In this document: positions 31,920 to 37,867 of the stretch, piece after piece | How the letters are laid out: each line of letters begins with the position of its first letter | Position numbering within the stretch: the first letter of the stretch is position 1 | NCBI GenBank assembly: GCA_964600665.1 | Contig: CAZRKC010000021.1 | Coordinates: 1-37,867 of the forward strand | Source: CAZRKC01 sp964600665 | GTDB taxonomy: Bacteria > Bacillota > SLNR01 | Length of the DNA stretch: 37,867 nucleotides | Direction of reading: 5' to 3' | The notes under the pieces: model-generated | The model's database searches: none | Told to the model about the DNA's origin: nothing | What the model saw: the letters and a program-made list of their open reading frames with translations, nothing else | Program-made: the position numbers and the translations under genes

Positions 31920-33005
31920 TCATTCCGTATGATGTGTATCTGAATTGTTGCAGAGCTTTTGCCGGATAATCTCTGCCCGCACCCAGTCCCGTTCTGTGGG
32001 ATTTAGGTTGCGCCCGGCCAGCCATTGCAGGTATGCAGGGCGGGTTACGACGAGCAGTTCGTTGAGAATCCGGGTAGGAATCGGCGGCAGAATCTGCGTA
32101 TCCGACCCTAAACGGACATCGGATAGCAGTTGCATCGCTTCCTCGGACTGGATGATTCGGGCATGAGACAAGGTGCCGAATGAGCGCCAGATCCGATCTT
32201 CCATGCTCCCTCGGGCATTGGCACACAGTGCCTCCCGGGCTGCTCGTTCCTGTTCCATGATCTGACCGGTGACCGACATCAGGTTTCCGATCATGTCTGC
32301 CTCCTCGTACCCCAATGTCACCTGATTGGAAATCTGAAATATATTACCGATGGCATCCGACCCTTCGCCGTAAAACCCGCGAACAGCCAGACCCAATTGG
32401 CCAATGGTGTTTAAGATCCGGCCGGCTTGCCCGGTGAGGACCAGCCCCGGCAGATGAATCATGATGGAACCCCGAAGTCCGGTGCCCACATTGGTCGGGC
32501 AGGCTGTCAAATACCCATAATGCTCCTGAAAGGCATAATCAATGGTTTCCTCCAGGCTGTCATCCAAGGCAGAACATTGTCGCCAGGCCTCCTCCAGCTG
32601 CAAGCCGGATTGCAGGCACTGAATGCGCAGGTGGTCTTCCTCGTTGATCATGATGCTGATGGTGCCGCTTTCATTCACGATGACCCCGCACAACGGGCAT
32701 CCTTGACCCAATGCCGGACTCGCCAGATGTTTTTCCACCATAACCTGTCGCTCCAGGGGATTCAAATCAGGGTAGGCATAAAAGGTCAATTTACCCAGAT
32801 GTCCCCGCTTGTTGATATCATCCATCGCTTTGCGAACAATAGCCAGCACTTCCCGACCGTTATCCGGTGTGAGAATATGGGGTAATGGTAAACTCGCAAT
32901 ATTCCGCGCCAGCCGAATACGGCTGCTGATCACAATATCACTGTGCGGTCCACCGCCTTCCATCCACTCGCTGATGGTGCGACCCAAAAAATCATGCAGC
33001 GCCAT
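31920..33005 (-). CDS. mcsB: Protein arginine kinase McsB
   Basis: The product is 361 residues. ATP:guanido-phosphotransferase fold: HSDIVISSRIRLARNIASLP, GQGCPLCGVIVNESGTISIM, NEEDHLRIQCLQSGL (the NEED loop with the catalytic Glu), YLTACPTNVGTGLRGSIMIH. McsB phosphorylates arginines on CtsR and on misfolded proteins for ClpCP. It starts 11 bases after mcsA and ends 18 bases before clpC. Confidence 0.97.
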   Translation of the reverse strand: MALHDFLGRTISEWMEGGGPHSDIVISSRIRLARNIASLPLPHILTPDNGREVLAIVRKAMDDINKRGHLGKLTFYAYPDLNPLERQVMVEKHLASPALGQGCPLCGVIVNESGTISIMINEEDHLRIQCLQSGLQLEEAWRQCSALDDSLEETIDYAFQEHYGYLTACPTNVGTGLRGSIMIHLPGLVLTGQAGRILNTIGQLGLAVRGFYGEGSDAIGNIFQISNQVTLGYEEADMIGNLMSVTGQIMEQERAAREALCANARGSMEDRIWRSFGTLSHARIIQSEEAMQLLSDVRLGSDTQILPPIPTRILNELLVVTRPAYLQWLAGRNLNPTERDWVRAEIIRQKLCNNSDTHHTE

Positions 33006-33016
33006 ACCCTCACCTC

Positions 33017-33541
33017 CTATTCATCACCGAGATGTTCTGCTTGTTCCATATCCCGAATCTGATCTCTGACTTTAGCTGCTTCTTCAAAGGCTTCCTCGGC
33101 AATCAGCCGGTTCAATGTTTCTCGCAGTTGGCTGATTTGGCGGCGACGATGAGCGGTTCCCCCCAACCGTCGGGGAATCTTCCCTCGATGGACGGAGCTC
33201 CCGTGGATCTTTTTCAAAATCGGTTCCATCCGAGGGGAGAATACGGTGTAGCATTCGCTGCAACCCACCCGTCCATTCTGGCGAAAGTGCTCAAAGGTAC
33301 AACCACAGTGGGGGCATGCCATTTCTTTTTCCACCATGCCCGGTTTGACTCCCATTCCTTTGCTCTGGTTTAACAACCCCGCCAGCAAGCTATCGATGGA
33401 GAAGGATGGTTCAAAGGCAAAATTAAAGCCTTGATGCTTTTGCGCACATTCACTGCACAGATGAAACTCTGTTTTTTGTCCATTGATGATGCGGGTCATA
33501 TGAACTGACGCTGGGCGTTTTTGGCATTCTTCGCATAACAT
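33017..33541 (-). CDS. mcsA: McsB activator McsA (zinc-binding, UVR domain)
   Basis: The product is 174 residues. Four Cys pairs: LCEEC (3/6), CSEC (29/32), CPHC and CSEC. A basic linker follows (KKIHGSSVHRGKIPRRLGG), then a C-terminal UVR motif (IAEEAFEEAAKVRDQIRDME). McsA activates the McsB kinase and modulates CtsR. The order ctsR-mcsA-mcsB-clpC is the standard Firmicute operon. Confidence 0.96.
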   Translation of the reverse strand: MLCEECQKRPASVHMTRIINGQKTEFHLCSECAQKHQGFNFAFEPSFSIDSLLAGLLNQSKGMGVKPGMVEKEMACPHCGCTFEHFRQNGRVGCSECYTVFSPRMEPILKKIHGSSVHRGKIPRRLGGTAHRRRQISQLRETLNRLIAEEAFEEAAKVRDQIRDMEQAEHLGDE

Positions 33542-33552
33542 GGCAATCCCTC

Positions 33553-34029
33553 CTACTCGTTTTCCGAAGAAAACACAAGCAGTGATGTCAACATCGCTCG
33601 TAAAAGATGTCCCCGCAAGATATCCCGAACAGTCATCTGCAACGGTAATGTCTCTCGATGCACCGCCGCCTGGGCCATGGCAGCTTCCCGCTGGTTGAGT
33701 ACGCCCTCTTTTTCAAGGCGATGAATGATGGCAAAGGCCTTTTCCTGGGATACCCCCCCGTCAATGCTGGCCAAGGCATCCCGGATCAGTTCCGTATCCT
33801 CGCCGGTGGGCAGTTTAAAGACACGGATATACCCGCCGCCACCTCGCTGACTTTTGACCATATAGCCCCGATCCACGGAAAACCGTTTCTCCAGGACATA
33901 GGTGATCTGGGATGGTACACACTGAAAAGCCCGGGCCAGATCTCCACGTTGAATATCAATGACGTCATCCATGGATTGTTCCAGCATCTGCCGGATGTAT
34001 GCTTCGATCAAGTCGGCTAGATTGGGCAC
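33553..34029 (-). CDS. ctsR: Heat-shock repressor CtsR
   Basis: The product is 158 residues. I choose GTG 34029 (VPNLADLIEAYIRQMLEQS), with GGGGGTG as ribosome site, over the longer frame to 34047. The winged HTH region has DVIDIQRGDLARAFQCVPSQ, VDRGYMVKSQRGGGGYIRVF (the Arg/Gly wing) and the C-terminal half LHRLEKEGVLNQREAAMAQA-like (IIHRLEKEGVLNQREAAMAQ). CtsR represses its own operon until heat or McsB removes it. A matching operator lies directly upstream. Confidence 0.96.
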   Translation of the reverse strand: MPNLADLIEAYIRQMLEQSMDDVIDIQRGDLARAFQCVPSQITYVLEKRFSVDRGYMVKSQRGGGGYIRVFKLPTGEDTELIRDALASIDGGVSQEKAFAIIHRLEKEGVLNQREAAMAQAAVHRETLPLQMTVRDILRGHLLRAMLTSLLVFSSENE

Positions 34030-34047
34030 GGAAACACCCCCTTTCAC

Positions 34048-34064
34048 ATTGACTATCTTTGACC
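34048..34064 (-). promoter_or_regulatory. CtsR operator
   Basis: GGTCAAAGATAGTCAAT matches the CtsR heptad pair (GGTCAAA-N3-GTCAAA) except at the last base. It lies between the -10 box and the ctsR start. Confidence 0.88.
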
Positions 34065-34073
34065 TTCAACCTT

Positions 34074-34101
34074 ATTATACCGTATCGCCGGATAAAAACA
34101 A
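34074..34101 (-). promoter_or_regulatory. Promoter of the ctsR operon
   Basis: TTGTTT (34101-34096), 16-base spacer, TATAAT (34079-34074). Confidence 0.7.
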
Positions 34102-34103
34102 TC

Positions 34104-34156
34104 GCCCCGAATTTGCGTAATCAGGCATATTTTTGCCTGACGGGCAAATACGGGGC
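34104..34156 (-). terminator. Long-stem terminator after the RlmI-type gene
   Basis: GCCCCGTATTTGC and GCAAATTCGGGGC pair around an inner hairpin (GTCAGGC/GCCTGAT). The minus strand continues GATTGTTTTTAT, which is also the ctsR -35 region, so the terminator and the next promoter share bases. Confidence 0.75.
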
Positions 34157-34196
34157 TTTATTAACACTTTACAGCGTTTCCATATGGCTATCTAAA

Positions 34197-35369
34197 TCAG
34201 AAAACCCGGAGCATGAAGAACTTCAAATACTGGGTTTCGCGACTGGCCAATAGTACCGGATGATCCTTCCCCTGGGAGCGTTTTTCAATGATCTGAACTT
34301 CTCGCCTGGCATCCCGGGCTGCATCCAGCAGCATTTCCTGGAACATCTCCTCCGATACATGGTGGGAGCACGAGCTGGTGATGAGATATCCCCCGGATTC
34401 CAGCAGCTTCATTCCCCGCAGGTTGATTTCCTTGTAGCCCCGCAGAGCCCCTGGAACCGAGTCTTTGTTTTTTGTAAACGCAGGCGGATCCAAAAGCACT
34501 ACATCAAAACGCGCTTTCTCCTGATCCATGGTTTTGAGCAGATCAAAGACATTGGCGGTCTCAAAACGGATCGTGGGGAATCCGTTTAACGCCGCATTAG
34601 TTTTCCCCAGCTCTGTAGCTTCAGGTGAAATATCCACAGCCAGCACATCCCCGGCACCGTAGCCTGCAGCATGAACTGCAAAGGAACCCACATAGCTGAA
34701 ACCATCCAGAACTCGCTTTCCTGAAACAAATGGTTGGATCGCCTTCCGATTCTCCCGCTGATCAAAGAAATATCCTGTCTTCTGCCCCTCCTGAATATCC
34801 ACCATAAAGCGAAAACCGTTCTCCCGGATCTCCACCTGACGGGGGACCTGACCGGATACCAATCCTTTGACCTGGGGCAGGCCTTCCAGATTCCGCACAT
34901 TTGCATCAGATCGTTCATAGATGCCTTTTGGTTTCATCACGTCCTGGAGTATTTCCATAAGCTCTGTCTTGCGGACTTCCATGCCTGCTGACAGACACTG
35001 TACCACCAGGTAATCCCCGTATTTGTCCACGATCAGCGCCGGTAACCGGTCGGATTCTGCATGGATCAGCCGGCAGGAATCCGTATGATCGTCCAGAATG
35101 GTTTGGCGCAGACTGATGGCATCCCGGATGCGCCCTTCAAAAAAGTTCCGGTCAATATTTTCATCTTTGCGCGTCAAGATTCGGACCGTGATTTGGGAGC
35201 GCAGATTGATGTAGCCTTTACCCACCAGATGGCCGGCATCGCTGATCACCGTGACGATGTCACCGGGCTGGCATTCTCCATCCATCCGCGCAATTTCGGA
35301 CCGATACACCCACGGATGACCGGACTCAATGCGGTTATCTCTCCTTTTTTTCAAGTATACACGTACCAT
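34197..35369 (-). CDS. Class I SAM-dependent rRNA methyltransferase (RlmI-like)
   Basis: The product is 390 residues from ATG 35369 (GGGGAGAGG upstream). N-terminal PUA-like domain (VYLKKRRDNRIESGHPWVYR), middle with LIVDKYGDYLVVQCLSAGME, then the methyltransferase: GYFFDQRENRKAI, VLDGFSYVGSFAVHAAGYGA, VLLDPPAFTKNKDSVPGALR and YLITSSCSHHVSEEMFQEML. RlmI makes m5C1962 in 23S rRNA in E. coli; the Firmicute relative probably has a similar target. Single gene, with a terminator on either side. Confidence 0.9.
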   Translation of the reverse strand: MVRVYLKKRRDNRIESGHPWVYRSEIARMDGECQPGDIVTVISDAGHLVGKGYINLRSQITVRILTRKDENIDRNFFEGRIRDAISLRQTILDDHTDSCRLIHAESDRLPALIVDKYGDYLVVQCLSAGMEVRKTELMEILQDVMKPKGIYERSDANVRNLEGLPQVKGLVSGQVPRQVEIRENGFRFMVDIQEGQKTGYFFDQRENRKAIQPFVSGKRVLDGFSYVGSFAVHAAGYGAGDVLAVDISPEATELGKTNAALNGFPTIRFETANVFDLLKTMDQEKARFDVVLLDPPAFTKNKDSVPGALRGYKEINLRGMKLLESGGYLITSSCSHHVSEEMFQEMLLDAARDARREVQIIEKRSQGKDHPVLLASRETQYLKFFMLRVF

Positions 35370-35398
35370 TGACCTCTCCCCTTTGGCAGACAATGAAA

Positions 35399-35420
35399 AA
35401 GGGAAGCCCGTGCCTCCCTT
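35399..35420 (-). terminator. Terminator after the EF-G-like gene
   Basis: The stem AAGGGAGGCACGGGCTTCCCTT is followed by TTTCATTG on the minus strand, 15 bases after the stop. Confidence 0.75.
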
Positions 35421-35435
35421 TTCTCTTTCGCTTGG

Positions 35436-37517
35436 TTATTGGGCATCCCGTTCTTTTTTTGCTTCCGCGATGATACCGTCGGCAATGTTCCCCGGGACTT
35501 CTTCGTAATGATCGAATGTGACGACAAATGTGCCGCGCCCCTGCGTCATGGATCGGAGGTCAGTGGCATATTTGAACATTTCAGCCATCGGCACCTGGGC
35601 ACGAACCACCTGTAAGCCGCCTCTGGGCTCCATCCCCAAGATCCGTCCGCGTTTTTTGTTCAGGTCACCGATGATGTCCCCCATGTATGCGTCGGGCACC
35701 GTTACTTCCGCGATGACAATGGGCTCCAGCAACACCGGGTTCGCCTGCTCCATGCCCTTCTTGAAAGCCAGACTGGCAGCGATCTTGAAAGCCATTTCCG
35801 ATGAGTCCACAGGATGGAAGGAACCGTCATAGAGGGTCGCTCTGAAATTAACGGCCGGATATCCCGCCAGAACGCCGTCTTCTTTAACTTCGCGCAGTCC
35901 TTTTTCCACCGCAGGAATGTACTGTCGGGGGACTGAGCCGCCGAAAATTTTGTCCACAAACTCAAAATCCTCGCCGGTATGCAGCGGTTCGAATTCAACC
36001 CAGATATGACCGAACTGACCCCGACCGCCGGATTGCTTTTTATGTTTACCTTCCACTTTGACCGAGCTGCGGATGGTCTCTTTATATGGCACCTTGGGGT
36101 TTTCCAGATTGACTTCCACCCCGAATTTCTTCTGCAGACGGCTGGTGACCACTTCAATGTGAAGTTCACCGATTCCGGAGGCCACGAGTTGCCCGGTGGT
36201 GGTATCTTTGCTGACTTCAAAAGTGGGATCTTCTTCTGAAAGCCGGGATAAACCGGATCCCAGTTTGTCTTCATCCCCTTTAGCCTTAGGTGTAAGGGCT
36301 AATTTCAGGTTGGGCTGCGGGAATGCGATGGGTGCATAGATAATGAGTTTGTCTTTTTCACATATGGTATCTGAAGTACTGGTTTCCTGAAGTTTGGCCA
36401 ACGCCACGATATCACCGGCTTGAACCATATCCACCGGATCCAGATGCTTGCCCCGGGGGAAGAAGAGCTGTCCCACCCGTTCGGCTTTGCCTTTATTGGC
36501 ATTGAAAAACGAGGTGTCGGATTTTAATGTGCCGGAATATACCCGGAACAGGGTCAGTTTGCCCACATAAGGGTCGGCCATGGTTTTAAAGACCAGCCCG
36601 CTGAAGGGTTCCGTCGGAGACGGTTTCCGGATCTCCAGATCGTCACTGCCGGGCTTCTTACCTTCCTGAGGCGCACAATCCGCCGGAGACGGCAAATAGT
36701 CCACGATGGCATCCATGAGTTGGGCAATGCCGATATTCTTAAAGGCAGAGCCGCACAGCAGCGGGGCAACCTTGCCAGCCATGGTCCCTTGGCGCAGGCC
36801 GAACTGGATCTCTTCATGGGTCAGTTCGTCCCCTTCCAAGTATTTCATGGTCAATTCATCATCGCCTTCGGCGGCCAGTTCAATCAGCTGCTCCCGATAT
36901 TCCGCAGCCTGATCTTCCATGTCGGCAGGGATGGCGATTTCTTCAAATTTACCATTGGTGCTGTATTTGTATGCTTTCATATGAATGAGATCGACGATTC
37001 CAGTGAAATCTGCCTGGGAACCGATAGGCAGCTGAATGGGAACGATACTGGCGCTGAGGATGCTTTTCGCCTTGTCCACCACGCTGTAAAAATTGGCATT
37101 CTCCCGATCCATCTTGTTGATCACAACCATCCGGGGGAGGTGATAGTCGTTTGCATAACCCCATACCAGTTCCGCACCGACTTCGACACCGCCTACCGCA
37201 TCCAGTAGGACTAATGCACTGTCAGCCACCCGCATAGAACTTTTGACATCCCCCACAAAGTCAAAATAGCCTGGGGTGTCGATAATGGTGATTTTTTCAT
37301 TTTTCCAGGGAGCGGACGCGATTGCCGCACTGATGGAAATCTTCCGTTTGATCTCCTCGGCATCGTAGTCCATAGCGGATGAACCGTCATCCACTTTTCC
37401 CATCCGGTCCAATACACCAGCGTCATATAAAAATGCTTCTGCCAGGGATGTCTTGCCCGCTCCACCATGGGACACCAGGCAGATATTTCGCAGTTGTCCG
37501 GTCTCAAACTTTTTCAT
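35436..37517 (-). CDS. EF-G-like translational GTPase (second EF-G type)
   Basis: The product is 693 residues. The P-loop is SHGGAGKTS (16-24) where canonical EF-G has AHIDAGKTT, so this is the EF-G-like (FusA2-type) branch, not the str-operon gene. G3 is IIDTPGYFDFVGDVK, G4 INKMDREN, G5 CGSAFKNIG. Domains II-V follow (FSGLVFKTMADPYVGKLTLF, KQSGGRGQFGHIWVEFEPL, DSSEMAFKIAASLAFKKGME). Role: some members bind ribosomes under stress or aid recycling; untested here. GGAGG lies ten bases before ATG 37517. Confidence 0.9.
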   Translation of the reverse strand: MKKFETGQLRNICLVSHGGAGKTSLAEAFLYDAGVLDRMGKVDDGSSAMDYDAEEIKRKISISAAIASAPWKNEKITIIDTPGYFDFVGDVKSSMRVADSALVLLDAVGGVEVGAELVWGYANDYHLPRMVVINKMDRENANFYSVVDKAKSILSASIVPIQLPIGSQADFTGIVDLIHMKAYKYSTNGKFEEIAIPADMEDQAAEYREQLIELAAEGDDELTMKYLEGDELTHEEIQFGLRQGTMAGKVAPLLCGSAFKNIGIAQLMDAIVDYLPSPADCAPQEGKKPGSDDLEIRKPSPTEPFSGLVFKTMADPYVGKLTLFRVYSGTLKSDTSFFNANKGKAERVGQLFFPRGKHLDPVDMVQAGDIVALAKLQETSTSDTICEKDKLIIYAPIAFPQPNLKLALTPKAKGDEDKLGSGLSRLSEEDPTFEVSKDTTTGQLVASGIGELHIEVVTSRLQKKFGVEVNLENPKVPYKETIRSSVKVEGKHKKQSGGRGQFGHIWVEFEPLHTGEDFEFVDKIFGGSVPRQYIPAVEKGLREVKEDGVLAGYPAVNFRATLYDGSFHPVDSSEMAFKIAASLAFKKGMEQANPVLLEPIVIAEVTVPDAYMGDIIGDLNKKRGRILGMEPRGGLQVVRAQVPMAEMFKYATDLRSMTQGRGTFVVTFDHYEEVPGNIADGIIAEAKKERDAQ

Positions 37518-37655
37518 TCGTCTTGTTCCTCCTCATCATGTTAGTTCGTCGGCAGATAGTAGTTCTTTTCTGGTTGTTCGATATCCTCCTTTTGTGTATA
37601 TATTCAACACCCCGAAGGGTTGTTTAATGTTCATATCCGCAAAAGCACCCAGGTC

Positions 37656-37685
37656 ATTATACCAAAAAACACGCCATCTGTTCAA
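37656..37685 (-). promoter_or_regulatory. Promoter of the EF-G-like gene
   Basis: TTGAACAG context: TTGAAC (37685-37680), 18-base spacer, TATAAT (37661-37656). The ~130-base leader contains a small hairpin near 37609-37625 and an isolated AAAAGGAGG at about 37590 with no start codon after it. Confidence 0.75.
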
Positions 37686-37706
37686 TCAATGCCGGGATAT
37701 AAAAAA

Positions 37707-37724
37707 ACCCGAGCAAGGTCGGGT
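37707..37724 (-). terminator. Terminator after the rRNA/tRNA-Asn unit
   Basis: ACCCGA-CCTTGC-TCGGGT is followed by seven T residues on the minus strand. Confidence 0.85.
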
Positions 37725-37734
37725 ATCAATCCAT

Positions 37735-37809
37735 TGGCTCCCCGAGTTGGATTCGAACCAACAACCACTCGGTTAACAGCCGAGTGCTCTACCGTTGAGC
37801 TATCGAGGA
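37735..37809 (-). tRNA. tRNA-Asn (GTT)
   Basis: Complete cloverleaf: acceptor TCCTCGA/TCGGGGA, D arm GCTC...GAGC, anticodon arm CTCGG CTGTTAA CCGAG with anticodon GTT, T arm GTTGG TTCGAAT CCAAC, encoded CCA. It lies about 10 bases after the 5S rRNA and ends the rRNA operon. Confidence 0.96.
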
Positions 37810-37817
37810 ATAAAAAG

Positions 37818-37867
37818 TACTCTGGCGGCGACCGACTCTTCCGGGGAAACCCCAGTACCATAGGCGC
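37818..37867 (-). rRNA. rrf: 5S rRNA (3' part, cut by window edge)
   Basis: The minus strand ends ATGGTACTGGGGTTTCCCCG, then AAGAGTCGGTCGCCGCCAG, the 3' third of a clostridial 5S rRNA including loop E and the closing strand. The 5' part lies beyond the window. Confidence 0.9.

Overview
The window looks like a chromosome segment of a spore-forming Clostridia-type Firmicute. The signs are sigma-H next to rlmB/thyX/mrnC, a T-box leader in front of cysS, a ctsR-mcsA-mcsB-clpC heat-shock operon with a CtsR box, and the order radA / carD / PIN-TRAM / ispD / ispF / gltX / cysS. Almost every gene lies on the minus strand. The right edge cuts into the 5S rRNA of an rRNA operon, which is followed by tRNA-Asn.

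Right two thirds (about 11.7-37.9 kb): ordinary housekeeping DNA. Reading with transcription (right to left), it holds 5S rRNA and tRNA-Asn, an EF-G-like GTPase, an RlmI-type methyltransferase, ctsR-mcsA-mcsB-clpC, a tocopherol-cyclase-like gene overlapping radA, a divergent Cys-rich small gene, carD, a PIN/TRAM protein, ispD-ispF, an RlpA-like secreted protein, a TetR / ATC-hydrolase-like pair with shared operator-like sites, two flavin-binding split-barrel proteins, a BspA-type leucine-rich-repeat surface protein, gltX, T-box-cysS, mrnC-thyX-rlmB, sigH and tRNA-Thr. Many sigma-A promoters and intrinsic terminators can be read directly.

Middle-left (about 8.4-11.7 kb): an integration scar zone downstream of tRNA-Thr. 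The 3' end of tRNA-Thr, its terminator and the C-terminal codons of a tyrosine integrase are repeated as partial copies. Between them lie a DUF6144-like gene and a decayed IS1380-family transposase. No integrase body remains.

Left (1-8.4 kb): an accessory array of orphan Rhs tips. At least three partial Rhs core ends (none with an N-terminus) are joined to different AT-rich C-terminal tips and followed by putative immunity genes. Three members of one two-membrane-segment protein family (2015-2860, 5642-6556, 7226-8095), sharing a VWxxxxWxDI motif, are each preceded by an intact or decayed small membrane ORF. This repeated two-gene cassette is the best candidate here for an undescribed immunity (or effector) module. 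A separate tip/immunity pair at 4401-5625 encodes an immunity-like protein made of two similar halves. Several core-tip junctions carry frameshifts, so the array looks like a partly decayed archive of toxin tips. It is bounded by two ~185-bp direct repeats (938-1121 and 8434-8618), each holding an intrinsic terminator next to a tRNA- or tmRNA-like 3' end.
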